From positions 496,001 to 560,000 of the forward strand of contig NZ_NJGU01000004.1 of NCBI RefSeq assembly GCF_002213415.1: DNA of 64,000 bases, written 5' to 3'. This DNA is from Herbaspirillum robiniae. GTDB lineage: Bacteria > Pseudomonadota > Gammaproteobacteria > Burkholderiales > Burkholderiaceae_D. The position numbers and the translations under genes are program-made. The notes beneath the pieces were generated by a model. That model did no database searches, was not told where the DNA came from, and worked only from the letters and a program-made list of their open reading frames with translations. Below are positions 9,241 to 18,376 of the stretch, piece by piece. Within the stretch, counting starts at the first letter, position 1. Each line of letters begins with the position of its first letter.

Positions 9241-9379
9241 CAATCCAATTCTTTAAGGAGGAAATTGGAGGAGACAGGTGCTACTTTACTGCTCCGCATC
9301 AAACCAGGCCAATTTATCTTTCAAATATCAGATATACGGTTTGGTTATTTCACTTTGGCAACCGGGCCTCGTCCCGATC
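9241..9379. other. AT-richer gap downstream of the NRDE gene
   Basis: Unassigned 139 bases, clearly lower in GC than the surroundings, with a purine-rich block (taaggaggaaattggaggag) near 9254. Short frames here show no recognisable protein. It may be only the 3' untranslated tail of the minus-strand operon. Confidence 0.3.
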
Positions 9380-10237
9380 TCAGCGCTGCGCTCCTGTCGC
9401 CGGCGTATCTTCCGCGCCGGCGCCGCTTTCCTCGCCATCCTGCGCCTTGGGCTTGCAGGGAATCTTGCATTTCGAATCACTTTTTGACTCGGCCGAATAC
9501 TGCACCGCCATAGGGTCGGCCACATGTTCGGTCAGTACCGGCTCGCCGACGATGGGCACGCGCAGCACCGTCGAGCAGCGGGTGCCGTAATCCGGCGAAC
9601 GGATGAAGATGGGCGAGAGCATCCGCTCCCTTTCGATGCCCACGCCGGTGTCCGGCAGGCGGCAGTCGTTGGCGTGGGTAGCGTCGGTCAGCATCTCGAA
9701 GAAGGTTTCTTCCGGCGCACCCTGGCACAGCAGGCTGGCGAACTGCGCCTTGGCGCGGGTGACCTTGGGCCAGGGCGTATCCAGCAGGGCGTTGGAGAGG
9801 CCGTAGACACCGTACTCCAGCGGCTTGCCGTTGCGGGCATCCTCGCCTCCGCGGTTGGAGTACCAGAGCATGCTCTCGCGGTCGCCGATGATGAGGTTGA
9901 AGCCGTTGAATTCCTGCGCCTTCGGTTCGATGTAGCGCAGGTACTCGGTGGGGGACATGCTGCCGCTGAGGTAGTCCGAGACCAGCTGCCCGCGCGTAGG
10001 CGCATCGGGGCGGCGTTCGGAGGGCGAGCGCACATTGGTCAGGGCGGCAAAGCGTCCCTCCCGGGTCACGCCCAGCCAGGTGCCGCCGCCCTGCAGGTCG
10101 CGCCCGGCGAATACCTGCGGATAATCGCTCCACCAGCCCGCATCCTTGGCCGGGCGGGCGTAGAACTCGTCGCGGTTGGCCGCCAGTATCAGCGGCATGC
10201 CGGGGATGACTTTCCAGGCGAAGATGATCAGGCACAT
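9380..10237 (-). CDS. NRDE (TANGO2-like, DUF833) family protein
   Basis: Protein of 285 residues beginning MCLIIFAWKV with a cysteine at position 2, followed by LILAANRDEFYARP, the family's NRDE signature. The Cys-2 and NRDE arrangement recalls N-terminal nucleophile hydrolases. The human relative TANGO2 is linked to heme and lipid handling, but the bacterial role is unsettled. The start overlaps the DUF4936 gene by ten bases, so it is translated as the last gene of the ygfZ operon. The tail after TLRVPIVGEPV is low-complexity and rich in Ala, Gly and Glu. Confidence 0.9.
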   Translation of the reverse strand: MCLIIFAWKVIPGMPLILAANRDEFYARPAKDAGWWSDYPQVFAGRDLQGGGTWLGVTREGRFAALTNVRSPSERRPDAPTRGQLVSDYLSGSMSPTEYLRYIEPKAQEFNGFNLIIGDRESMLWYSNRGGEDARNGKPLEYGVYGLSNALLDTPWPKVTRAKAQFASLLCQGAPEETFFEMLTDATHANDCRLPDTGVGIERERMLSPIFIRSPDYGTRCSTVLRVPIVGEPVLTEHVADPMAVQYSAESKSDSKCKIPCKPKAQDGEESGAGAEDTPATGAQR

Positions 10238-10527
10238 GTGGCGACATCCTCGAAACGTTCGACATGGCGCGGCCCTTCGATCAGGCCGGCGACGCCCGCA
10301 TCGTCCAGGGCGCGCTCCAGCGCACGGCTGAAATCCTCTTCCTGGCCGGGGGCGATGTGTTCGTAGACTTCCATCCAGGTCTGCAGGCCGTCCTGTTCGC
10401 CAGGACGGCGCTTGAGGCCGCCGGCGATGCCGAAGCGGCCCTGCAGCACGGCTTGCAGCGCCTTGATCTTGCCGTGCAGCTGCCGGGTCTGGGCTGCGGG
10501 GACGCGATAGTAGATGTAGAGATCCAT
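10228..10527 (-). CDS. DUF4936 family protein
   Basis: Small protein of 99 residues opening MDLYIYYRVPAAQTRQLHGK. It matches the DUF4936 family of betaproteobacteria, which looks like a ferredoxin-like fold related to chorismate-mutase-sized dimers. Its function is unknown. It lies 32 bases after ygfZ and overlaps the NRDE gene by ten bases. The cluster with ygfZ (Fe-S repair) suggests, but does not prove, a shared stress role. Confidence 0.8.
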   Translation of the reverse strand: MDLYIYYRVPAAQTRQLHGKIKALQAVLQGRFGIAGGLKRRPGEQDGLQTWMEVYEHIAPGQEEDFSRALERALDDAGVAGLIEGPRHVERFEDVATCA

Positions 10528-10559
10528 GATGCCTGGCCCTGTGGCTCGGTCGCGTCCGC

Positions 10560-11624
10560 TTATTGCGGATCGGCCAGTTCGTAGGGCAGGTCGTGGAAGT
10601 GCAGGGCGGGGCCGTCGGCCGCGCCCAGGTGCACTTCGCCGTCGGCGGCGGCCAGCTTCATTTCCACCAGCGCCAGCGAGCGGCCTTCGCCGGCCCGTTC
10701 GGCATTGACCACCATGCCGCACGGCTGGCCCGGATCGGCCGCGGCGAACACTTCGGCGCCCACGGCCACCGCATCGCTGTCCACCGTGGCCAGCATGGCG
10801 CGGCGCTTGAGCTTGCCCAGATACTGGCTGCGCGCCACGATTTCCTGGCCGGGGTAGCAGCCCTTCTTGAAGTTGACGCCGCCGATCAGCTCGAAATTGA
10901 TCATCTGCGGCACGAACTGCTCCTGGGTCGACGCCGTGATGCCGGGCACGCCGGCGCGGATCTCGGCCAGGCGCCAGGCCTGCGGCGAGGTCGGCGTGAG
11001 GTGCTGGGCCAGCTTGGGCCAGGCGGCGATGGCGAGTTCCGGGGAGGTGATCCACTGATAGCGGGCGCTGCCGGAGGAGTCGGCCACGCGGATCAGCGTG
11101 CCGTTGGCATTGTCGATCTTGGCGTAGGGCTCGGCCGGCAGCACCGGATACCATTCAGCCAGCGAATTCTTTGCCGCCGGGCCTGCCAGGCCGATCACGG
11201 CGGTGCTGGCGCCCTGGTCGGACAGCTTGGCCTTGGCGCGCATGACGAACATCTGCAGGCGTTTCTGGATGGCCGGCTGCAGCGTGCGCGGCAGTTGCAG
11301 GAAGATGGTCTCGGGATTGCGCCACATCAGGAAGCTGGCCAGCATGCGCCCCTTGGGCGAGCAATAGCCTGCCAGGCGGGCAACCGAGGTGTCCAGGCGC
11401 TCGACGTCGTTGGTCAGCTGGCTGTGCAGGAAGCTGGCGGCATCGTCGCCGGTCACGCCGATGATGCCCAGCCCGGTCAGCGGGGCCATGAAGCTTTCCA
11501 GGCTTTCCGGCGCCGGGGCGGTGGGGCCGAAGCCCTGCAGTTCGATGCCGTCGGCGTCGAACTGGGCGCCTTGCTGTTTCAGGAAGTCGAGCCAGACGGA
11601 GGTCGAAGCGGTCAGTTCAGTCAT
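10560..11624 (-). CDS. ygfZ: tRNA-modifying/Fe-S cluster protein YgfZ
   Basis: Folate-binding protein of 354 residues, homologous to the glycine-cleavage T-protein fold. The diagnostic motif KGCYPGQE is at residues 254-261. YgfZ (IscA/IBA57 partner) helps maintain certain Fe-S enzymes, such as MiaB, using tetrahydrofolate. The ATG at 11624 (MTELTASTSV) is chosen over an in-frame upstream start at 11678, whose extra 18 residues are unlike the family. It heads a minus-strand operon and is divergent from mltG. Confidence 0.93.
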   Translation of the reverse strand: MTELTASTSVWLDFLKQQGAQFDADGIELQGFGPTAPAPESLESFMAPLTGLGIIGVTGDDAASFLHSQLTNDVERLDTSVARLAGYCSPKGRMLASFLMWRNPETIFLQLPRTLQPAIQKRLQMFVMRAKAKLSDQGASTAVIGLAGPAAKNSLAEWYPVLPAEPYAKIDNANGTLIRVADSSGSARYQWITSPELAIAAWPKLAQHLTPTSPQAWRLAEIRAGVPGITASTQEQFVPQMINFELIGGVNFKKGCYPGQEIVARSQYLGKLKRRAMLATVDSDAVAVGAEVFAAADPGQPCGMVVNAERAGEGRSLALVEMKLAAADGEVHLGAADGPALHFHDLPYELADPQ

Positions 11625-11813
11625 AAATTGTTTATCGCATTTCGCGTTGTGGGTTGCCGGCGCGCCGCCTGTTGTCATGCTTGCAGGATTTGCACGCTGA
11701 ACCGCCGGCCGTCAGGCAAATTAGGCAACTGTCGTGCCAGCGATTATCATTGATGCCTCGATTATAGTGATCTCCGAAAAAACGCGTCGGGGAACAGGGA
11801 TTTTGCATCCGGT

Positions 11814-12794
11814 ATGAAGAAGTTATTGTTGACCCTGCTCGTGTTGGCCGCCCTGGTGGCGGGCGCGGGTTTTTATTGGTCCAAGCAGCCCATCGTGGAG
11901 GCCGGCGGCCAGAACATCGCCTTTACCGTCACGCCCGGGGCCGGCGTAAACGGCGCGGCGCAGGAGATCGCCGCGGCCGGCGTGCCGGTCAACCCCGACC
12001 TGTTCGCCCTGTATGCCCGGCTTTCGGGCGAGGGCGCGCGCATCAAGGCCGGCAGCTATGAACTCAAGCCCGGCTACACGCCCCAGCGCCTGTTGCTGCA
12101 ACTGGTGCGCGGCGAGTTCGCTCAGGAGGCCCTGACGGTCATCGAAGGCTGGACGTTCAAGCAGATGCGAAAGGCGATCGCCGAGCAGCCTTCGCTCAAG
12201 CACGACACCATCACCTGGACCGACCAGCAGGTGCTGGCCAAGCTGACCACCGAATATACCTATCCCGAAGGCCTGTTCTTCCCGGATACCTATCTGTTCG
12301 CCAAGGGCGCCAGCGACATGCAGGTCTACAAGCAGGCGTTCGCCCTGATGAACAAGAAGTTGAACGAGGCCTGGAGCCGGCGCGACCTCTCGCTGCCGTA
12401 CCGCACGCCCTATGAGGCGCTGGTGATGGCCTCCATCGTCGAGAAGGAAACCGGCCAGAAGTCCGAGCGCGGCATGGTCGCCGGCGTCTTCACCAATCGC
12501 CTGCGCACCGGCATGCTGCTGCAGACCGACCCGACCGTGATCTACGGCATGGGCGAGCGCTACCAGGGCAAGATCCGCAAGGTCGACCTGCTGACCGACA
12601 CGCCCTACAACACCTATACCCGCGCCGGCCTGCCGCCCACGCCGATCGCCTTGCCCGGGGCCGCCTCGCTGGCCGCGGCAATGAACCCGGACAAGACCGA
12701 AGCCTTATACTTCGTGGCGCGCGGCGACGGCACCAGCCACTTCTCGAGCAGCCTCACCGAGCACAACCAGGCCGTCAACCGCTACCAGCGGTGA
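11814..12794 (+). CDS. mltG: Endolytic murein transglycosylase MltG
   Basis: Inner-membrane lytic transglycosylase that cuts nascent glycan strands, thereby helping set their length. It has 326 residues, with an N-terminal membrane anchor ([19 protein letters not shown]), a LysM-like segment, then the YceG catalytic domain. The catalytic glutamate lies in ASIVEKETG (Glu210), and [11 protein letters not shown] and [14 protein letters not shown] are conserved. It is the first gene of mltG-tmk-holB, spaced 31 bases from tmk. Confidence 0.95.
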   Translation: MKKLLLTLLVLAALVAGAGFYWSKQPIVEAGGQNIAFTVTPGAGVNGAAQEIAAAGVPVNPDLFALYARLSGEGARIKAGSYELKPGYTPQRLLLQLVRGEFAQEALTVIEGWTFKQMRKAIAEQPSLKHDTITWTDQQVLAKLTTEYTYPEGLFFPDTYLFAKGASDMQVYKQAFALMNKKLNEAWSRRDLSLPYRTPYEALVMASIVEKETGQKSERGMVAGVFTNRLRTGMLLQTDPTVIYGMGERYQGKIRKVDLLTDTPYNTYTRAGLPPTPIALPGAASLAAAMNPDKTEALYFVARGDGTSHFSSSLTEHNQAVNRYQR

Positions 12795-12825
12795 TTTTCC
12801 ACCTACATTTTTCAGCGATTCCTTC

Positions 12826-13434
12826 ATGGCATCAGGCAAATTCATCACCTTCGAAGGCATCGACGGCGCCGGCAAGTCGACGCATATCTCCTTTGTCGCC
12901 GAGCTGCTGCGCGAGCGCGGCCTGAGCGTCGTCACCACCCGCGAGCCGGGCGGCACCGAACTGGGCGAAAGCCTGCGCAACCTGCTGCTGCACCAGAAGA
13001 TGCACCTGGAAACCGAGGCGCTGCTGATGTTCGCCTCGCGCCGCGAGCATCTGGCGCAAGTCATCGAGCCGGCGCTGGCGCGCGGCGACTGGGTGATCTC
13101 CGACCGCTTCACCGACGCCAGCTTCGCCTACCAGGGCGGCGGGCGCAAGCTGTCGCTGGACAAGCTCAACGCGCTGGAAGCCTGGGTGCATCCGCACCTG
13201 CAGCCGGACCTGACGCTGCTGTTCGACGTGCCGCTGGAAGTGGCGCGCGCGCGCCTGGACGCCGAGCGCACCCCGGACAAGTTCGAGCAGGAGAAGGCCG
13301 ATTTCTTCGCTTCCACCCGCAACGAATACCTGCGCCGCGCCGCCGAGTTCCCGGCGCGCTTTCGCGTGGTCGACTCGACCCGCCCGATTCCCGAAATCCG
13401 GGAAGATCTGCGCGGCATCATCGCCGCCCTGTAA
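12826..13434 (+). CDS. tmk: Thymidylate kinase
   Basis: Cytoplasmic dTMP kinase of 202 residues, which phosphorylates dTMP to dTDP in DNA precursor synthesis. The P-loop is [11 protein letters not shown] at residues 9-19, the DR(Y/F) motif appears as [15 protein letters not shown], and the lid region follows [12 protein letters not shown]. It lies between mltG and holB, the usual order in proteobacteria, and precedes holB by 11 bases. Confidence 0.96.
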   Translation: MASGKFITFEGIDGAGKSTHISFVAELLRERGLSVVTTREPGGTELGESLRNLLLHQKMHLETEALLMFASRREHLAQVIEPALARGDWVISDRFTDASFAYQGGGRKLSLDKLNALEAWVHPHLQPDLTLLFDVPLEVARARLDAERTPDKFEQEKADFFASTRNEYLRRAAEFPARFRVVDSTRPIPEIREDLRGIIAAL

Positions 13435-13445
13435 GCACCAGATCA

Positions 13446-14477
13446 ATGACATCATCGAATTCTTCACTGCTTCCATGGCAAGGCGAGAGCTGGAGCCAGC
13501 TGCAGCAGTTGCGCGAGCGCCTGCCGCACGCCTTGCTGTTCTACGGCGCCGCCGGCACCGGCAAGACCGCCTTCGTCGAGGCCTTCGCCAAGTCGCTGCT
13601 GTGCGAATCGCCCACATCGGAGGCGCACGCCTGCGGCGCCTGCGCCTCCTGCAACTGGTTCGAGCAATACAACCACCCCGACTACCGGCGCGTGCGTCCG
13701 GAGGCGCTGGAAGACGAGATCGTGGACGAGGACGGCGAGGAAAAGAAAACCGCCAAGGCCTCCAAGACGCCCTCCAAGGAAATCAAGATCGACCAGATCC
13801 GCGCGCTGGCCGACTTCATGAACGTGTCGACCCACCGTTCGGGCCTGCGCGTGGTGATGCTGTATCCGGCCGAGGCGCTCAACACCGCCGCCGCCAACGC
13901 CTTGCTCAAGACGCTGGAAGAGCCGCCGCCGGGGACCATGTTCCTGCTGCTGTCCAATCGCCTTGACCGCTTGTTGCCGACCATTCTTTCCCGCTGCCGC
14001 AAGTTCGCGCTGTCCGGACCGTCGCATGAGGCCGGGCTGGCATGGCTGAAAGCCCAGGGGGTCAAGGATGCGGACGCCTGGTTGGCGGAGCAGGGCGGGG
14101 CGCCGCTGGCGGCGCTGGAAGCCGCCCAGGGCGACAGCCGCGAAGTGCTCGACGAACTGCTGCGCCATCTGTCGCAGCCCGGCGTGGACGGCGCCCTGCG
14201 CACCGCCGACAAATTGCAGAAGGTGCCGGTTGCCGAGCTGGTGGGATGGGTGCAGCGCTGGCTGTACGACCTGTTCTCGCTGAAGTCGGCCGGCGTGGTG
14301 CGCTACTACCCGCGCTACGCCAAGGAACTGGGCCGGCTGGCCGAGCGCACGGACGCCACCGCCATCGCCCGCGCCCTCAAGGGCATGGGCGATCGCCGGG
14401 CGATCGCGGATCATCCGCTGTCGGCGAAGCTGTTTATTGAAGAGATGCTGATTGACTATGCCGGGTTGTTTGACTGA
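13446..14477 (+). CDS. holB: DNA polymerase III delta-prime subunit
   Basis: Clamp-loader subunit of 343 residues. It has the AAA+ fold with GAAGTGKTAFVEAF as Walker A, the zinc module with cysteines in CESP and CGACASCNWF, and the SRC motif in LPTILSRCRKFAL. A charged insertion (DEDGEEKKTAKASKTPSK, about residues 97-114) is longer than in E. coli and appears as a flexible linker. In many relatives a pilZ gene and tatD follow directly. Here a terminator and a TonB receptor gene intervene. Confidence 0.94.
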   Translation: MTSSNSSLLPWQGESWSQLQQLRERLPHALLFYGAAGTGKTAFVEAFAKSLLCESPTSEAHACGACASCNWFEQYNHPDYRRVRPEALEDEIVDEDGEEKKTAKASKTPSKEIKIDQIRALADFMNVSTHRSGLRVVMLYPAEALNTAAANALLKTLEEPPPGTMFLLLSNRLDRLLPTILSRCRKFALSGPSHEAGLAWLKAQGVKDADAWLAEQGGAPLAALEAAQGDSREVLDELLRHLSQPGVDGALRTADKLQKVPVAELVGWVQRWLYDLFSLKSAGVVRYYPRYAKELGRLAERTDATAIARALKGMGDRRAIADHPLSAKLFIEEMLIDYAGLFD

Positions 14478-14506
14478 TCGACAACGTCCGGATGGTGCGG
14501 GCAAAT

Positions 14507-14535
14507 AAAAAAGGGAAGCGCAGGCTTCCCTTTTT
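14507..14535. terminator. Bidirectional terminator between holB and the TonB receptor
   Basis: Eight-base stem agggaagc / gcttccct with a GCAG loop, flanked by AAAA and TTTTT, so it can serve both convergent genes. Confidence 0.85.
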
Positions 14536-14553
14536 CTTTGGTTCCGGCTGATC

Positions 14554-16758
14554 TTAGAAGTCGATGGACGCCGAAGTCACGAAGGTACGGGGCGCACCCT
14601 GCACCAGATAACCCAAGGCGGACGAGCCGCCGGCGGATTCCCAGTAGCTGCGGTTGGTGACGTTCTGGATGCCGCCACGCAGCGTCACCAGCTTGCCGCC
14701 GATGTCCGCCAGATAGCGCGCGCCAAGATCAAGGCGGGTCCAGGCCGGGATAGCCTGGGTATTGGCCGAATCGGCATATTGCTTGGCGGTGTAGATCACA
14801 CGGCTATTCACGCTCAGTCCCTTTACGCCGGCGACGTCCCAGTCCGCGCCGATGTTGGCCATGGTCTTGGCGGTGCCGATGGCGTCCTTGCCGTCATAGG
14901 TGCCATTTGCCGTGCGCTTTTGCTTGGGATCCAGCAAGGTGAGGCCTGCCAGCAGGCGCAGGCCGCGTACGGGCTCACCGAAGGCGCCAATTTCCACGCC
15001 CTGGTTTTCCTGCTTGCCGTTGGTGGAGTAGATCGTCGTGGTCGCGTCGCGATAGACGTTTGGCTTCTCGATGCTGAACAACGCAGCGGTGAAGCCGATC
15101 TTGCCGGCGTCATACTTGAAGCCGATCTCTTTCTGCTTGGATTTGTACGGTGCAAGAACGGCGCCGAAGTTGGCCGCGGAGGTGTCCGAGACGCGTGTAC
15201 CCGGCTGCAGGGCCTCGATGTAGTTCGCGTAGACCGACGCTTCCTTGGTCAGCTTGTAGACGATGCCTGCGACCGGAGTGACAGTGCTGTCGTTGTAATA
15301 GTCACTCTGCAGGTGGGTGTTGTAGTCGTAGTTGATGGTGTTGAGGCGTTGCAGGCGAGCACCGATGGTGACCTGCAGGCGTTCATCCAGCACCGACAAC
15401 GTATCGGCCAGCGCTACGCTCGACAGCTTGGTCTTGACGGTCGTCTGCGGGCTGGCCAGGTTGCCTCCGAAGAAGCTCAGCGCGGGTTGCGCCGATTGCG
15501 TCGGAGCATACAGGTTGCCGGTGGTGGCGGTTCCCAGCGCCATTGCGTAGGCGTTGCGCGAATCCTGCCAGTAGCTGGACGCGCTGGCCGTCACATTGTG
15601 CTTGACGGCGCCGGTGCTGAATTTTCCGCGGATGCCGACTTCGCCGGTCCATACCGAGTCTTCGCGCGCATTGTCGAAGCGGTTGGAGGTGAAGTTGCCG
15701 TTGGTGCTGTTGACGTTGGGGGTGGCCAGGCTATTGTTTTCAGTGCCTTGACGCATGCCCAGGGCGAACCAGGATGTCACGTTGTCGCTCAGGTCCCACT
15801 CGCCACGGACGGTGCCGAAGACGTCGCGCTCATTGGAGTAGAACCACTTTTGGCCGTAATTCGACGATGCGCTGGGAGCGGACGGAACATAGCCTGCCGG
15901 AGCAGTGGCAATCCGCACGCTGGGGCGAGTGGAGGTCAGGTCGTATTCCTGCACGCCGATGTCGGCAGACAGGCGGAAGGTATTGCCGCGGTAGTCCAGA
16001 CCGATGGTGCCCATGGTCAGCTCGCGGTTCTCATTGTCAATGGCAGTTCCACCAGCGCGGCGAACCGCGTTGAGGCGCACGCCGACGCGATCTTCAGGGC
16101 CGAAGCGGCGGCCGATATCGGCCGCCACATAGGTCTGGCCACCCGACTCGATGCCCGTGCTGAAGGACGTGACCGGCTCGGCGCCTGCGCGCTTGGGCAG
16201 CAGATTGATGGTGCCGCCGATGGCATTGCCGCCGGGCGTGGCGCCGTTCAGGAAGGCGGTAGCGCCGCGGAAGACTTCGACGCGCTCAAGCATCTCCGCC
16301 GCGACATACTGGCGCGGGAGCAAGCCATACAATCCGTTGTAGGCAAGATCGTCAGAGTTGGTGATGAAGCCGCGGATCATGTACGACTCCTGGTAGTTGC
16401 CGTAGCCGCGGGTGACGCGAATGGTCGGATCGTTGAGCAGCACGTCGCCGACGCCCTTGGCCTGTTGATCCTTGATCAATTGCGCGGAGTAGGAAATGCT
16501 GTTGAACGGGGTATCCAGGAAATCCTTGTTGCCAAGAATCCCGACGCGCCCGCCGCGCGCCACTTGTCCGCCCGCATATTCTGCGGGCAAGCCATCAGCC
16601 GACGCATCGGCAGATGCATTGACGGTCACGGTAGGCAGTGCCTGGTCGTCTTTCTTGTCAGCGGACGCGGCGGTGGTCGCAGTTTGCGCGAAAGACGAAA
16701 TGGGAGCGAGGAAGGCCAGCGCCAATGCGGCGGCGAGAGGTGTCAGACGAAGGGACAT
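14554..16758 (-). CDS. TonB-dependent siderophore receptor
   Basis: Outer-membrane receptor of 734 residues. It has a signal peptide (ending ISSFA), a TonB-box-like LPTVTVNA near residue 45, a plug domain (LLNDPTIRVTRGYGNYQESY, then MIRGF), and a 22-strand-type barrel finishing in the terminal phenylalanine signature ASIDF. The plug sequence resembles FhuA/FcuA-type and catecholate receptors. The siderophore cannot be assigned. No siderophore synthesis or ABC genes are adjacent. A Fur-like site lies 80 bases upstream of the start. It is divergent from the RegB-like kinase. Confidence 0.92.
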   Translation of the reverse strand: MSLRLTPLAAALALAFLAPISSFAQTATTAASADKKDDQALPTVTVNASADASADGLPAEYAGGQVARGGRVGILGNKDFLDTPFNSISYSAQLIKDQQAKGVGDVLLNDPTIRVTRGYGNYQESYMIRGFITNSDDLAYNGLYGLLPRQYVAAEMLERVEVFRGATAFLNGATPGGNAIGGTINLLPKRAGAEPVTSFSTGIESGGQTYVAADIGRRFGPEDRVGVRLNAVRRAGGTAIDNENRELTMGTIGLDYRGNTFRLSADIGVQEYDLTSTRPSVRIATAPAGYVPSAPSASSNYGQKWFYSNERDVFGTVRGEWDLSDNVTSWFALGMRQGTENNSLATPNVNSTNGNFTSNRFDNAREDSVWTGEVGIRGKFSTGAVKHNVTASASSYWQDSRNAYAMALGTATTGNLYAPTQSAQPALSFFGGNLASPQTTVKTKLSSVALADTLSVLDERLQVTIGARLQRLNTINYDYNTHLQSDYYNDSTVTPVAGIVYKLTKEASVYANYIEALQPGTRVSDTSAANFGAVLAPYKSKQKEIGFKYDAGKIGFTAALFSIEKPNVYRDATTTIYSTNGKQENQGVEIGAFGEPVRGLRLLAGLTLLDPKQKRTANGTYDGKDAIGTAKTMANIGADWDVAGVKGLSVNSRVIYTAKQYADSANTQAIPAWTRLDLGARYLADIGGKLVTLRGGIQNVTNRSYWESAGGSSALGYLVQGAPRTFVTSASIDF

Positions 16759-16837
16759 GGATGCTTTCTTGGTCGAGATCAGGGACTGGCGCCCTGTTGG
16801 GTTGGTGCTTAACGTAAAATCAGGGCTGAGTATATTT

Positions 16838-16856
16838 GAGAATGGTTATTATTTGT
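16838..16856 (-). promoter_or_regulatory. Putative Fur box upstream of the TonB receptor
   Basis: On the minus strand the site reads ACAAATAATAACCATTCTC, matching 13 of 19 positions of the Fur consensus. It sits about 80 bases before the receptor start in an AT-rich stretch, which fits iron repression of a siderophore receptor. Confidence 0.6.
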
Positions 16857-17025
16857 ATTAATGATTGCATTTGCCGCGGAATTTACGCATGGCCGCTGAT
16901 TCGGTGTCGCAAAAATGCAAAAACGATTACATCCGCACGCCCCCCGAAATCTGCTTTTCATTTCATATAGTTGATCCCCGGATCCGCTCGACAAATCAGC
17001 CGGTCGGCGACATGCCGCACAGCCT

Positions 17026-17031
17026 TATAAT
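17026..17031 (+). promoter_or_regulatory. -10 box (TATAAT) next to the RegB-like start codon
   Basis: A perfect TATAAT ends seven bases before the ATG at 17039. Transcription would then begin at or beside the start codon, giving a leaderless mRNA. The -35 region is poor. Confidence 0.5.
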
Positions 17032-17038
17032 TCCCCGC

Positions 17039-18349
17039 ATGCAGTCCACTTCCGTCCTCTCCCCGATCCGCCCCGTGCCGATGAACGGCGCCTTGCCCCA
17101 GCACCAGCTGCTCTCCCGATTGTCCTGGTTGCGCTGGGCCACCATCGCCGGCGAGCTGCTGGTGCTGGCCGGTGCGCATTTCTGGCTGGACATCGCTTTG
17201 CCCTTGGCGGCGCTGTTGGGGTTGATCGGATTGCAGGCGCTCATCAATGCCGCGACCTGGGCGCGCATGCGCATGGTGCGGCCGGCCGGGCAGGGCGAGC
17301 TGTTCATGCAGCTGCTGCTGGACCTGGCGGTGCTGTCGGCCTTGCTGTTCTTCTCGGGCGGGGCGACCAATCCCTTCGTCTCCTTTTACCTGCCCGCACT
17401 GGCCGCGGGAGCGGCGACGCTGGCCTGGCCGTATGCCTTCGCGCTGGCGTTGTGCGCGCTGGCGGCGTATTCGGGGCTGGTCTATTTCTACGAGCCCCTG
17501 CACATCCACGACCACGGGCAGGCGATGGCCTATCACCTGGCCGGGATGTGGATCAACTTCTCGATCTCGGCCTTGCTGATCACCTGGTTCGTCACCCGCA
17601 TCGCCGCCGCCGTGCGTTCGCGCGACGGCCAGCTGGCGCAGGCGCGCGAGCGGCAGCTGCAGGGGCAGCGCATCGTGGCCCTGGGAACGCAGGCGGCGGG
17701 CGCCGCGCATGCCTTGAACACGCCCTTGTCGACGGTGGCGGTGATCGCCGGGGAAATGCGGCGTGACATGGCCGGCAATGCCGCGCTGGCGCTCTATGAA
17801 GAAGACCTGCGGGTGGTCGAGGAGCAGATCGCCGTCTGCAAGGCGGCGCTGGAAAGCATGCGCCTGGACGCCGACGCGGAAGACGGGCGAAGCGCCGCGC
17901 TCGGCCCCTGGCTGGCCACGCTGATCGACGGCTGGCGGCTGCGCCATCCGTCGGTGCTGCTGGCGGCCGACCTCAAGCAGGAGGGGCTCGCCGCCGGGCA
18001 GTTGCAAGACCTGTCGCAGATCCTGCTGACGTTGCTCGACAACGCCGCGCAGGCGGTGCGCGAGCGCGGCCATGACGGCCAGGTCCGGTTGTCGCTGGCC
18101 GTGGACGAACGGGCGTCCGCGAAGGCCGGGCAAAAGACGGCTATCATTCGTGTTTCCGACAATGGCTGCGGCATTGCGCCGGATCTGCTGGCCCGGCTGG
18201 GGCATATGCCGGTTGCCAGCGGCTCGGGCGGCAGGGGCATCGGGCTGATGCTGGCTTTTGCCGCCGCGGCCCATATGGGCGGCAGGCTGCGCCTGCGTTC
18301 CGCGCCGGGCGAAGGTACGGCGGCCGAGCTGCAGCTGCCGGTTTCCTGA
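17039..18349 (+). CDS. regB: RegB/PrrB-type redox-sensing histidine kinase
   Basis: Membrane sensor kinase of 436 residues with six predicted helices. It carries the quinone-binding signature GGATNPF at residues 107-113, the RegB-type H-box AAHALNTPLSTVAVIAGEM with phosphoacceptor His224, and a cysteine (Cys267, in QIAVCKAAL) at the position of RegB's redox-active cysteine. The HATPase domain has DNAAQAV, DNGCGI and GGRGIGL. I choose ATG 17039 because a -10 box lies immediately before it; 17012 and 17081 are alternatives. The adjacent regulator is its evident partner. RegBA systems respond to respiratory redox state. Confidence 0.85.
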   Translation: MQSTSVLSPIRPVPMNGALPQHQLLSRLSWLRWATIAGELLVLAGAHFWLDIALPLAALLGLIGLQALINAATWARMRMVRPAGQGELFMQLLLDLAVLSALLFFSGGATNPFVSFYLPALAAGAATLAWPYAFALALCALAAYSGLVYFYEPLHIHDHGQAMAYHLAGMWINFSISALLITWFVTRIAAAVRSRDGQLAQARERQLQGQRIVALGTQAAGAAHALNTPLSTVAVIAGEMRRDMAGNAALALYEEDLRVVEEQIAVCKAALESMRLDADAEDGRSAALGPWLATLIDGWRLRHPSVLLAADLKQEGLAAGQLQDLSQILLTLLDNAAQAVRERGHDGQVRLSLAVDERASAKAGQKTAIIRVSDNGCGIAPDLLARLGHMPVASGSGGRGIGLMLAFAAAAHMGGRLRLRSAPGEGTAAELQLPVS

Positions 18350-18376
18350 ATTTTCGATGGGTTGAAAGATATTCCG

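Noticed and set aside
9254..9290. Purine-rich ribosome-site-like block followed by short plus-strand frames near 9278.
   Set aside because: The frames give no recognisable protein and overlap the antisense of the NRDE gene end; the block is probably untranslated.
16865..17011. N-terminal extension of the RegB-like kinase starting at 16865.
   Set aside because: The extra 49-58 residues are unlike the family and would overlap the likely promoter; the ATG at 17039 fits the -10 box.
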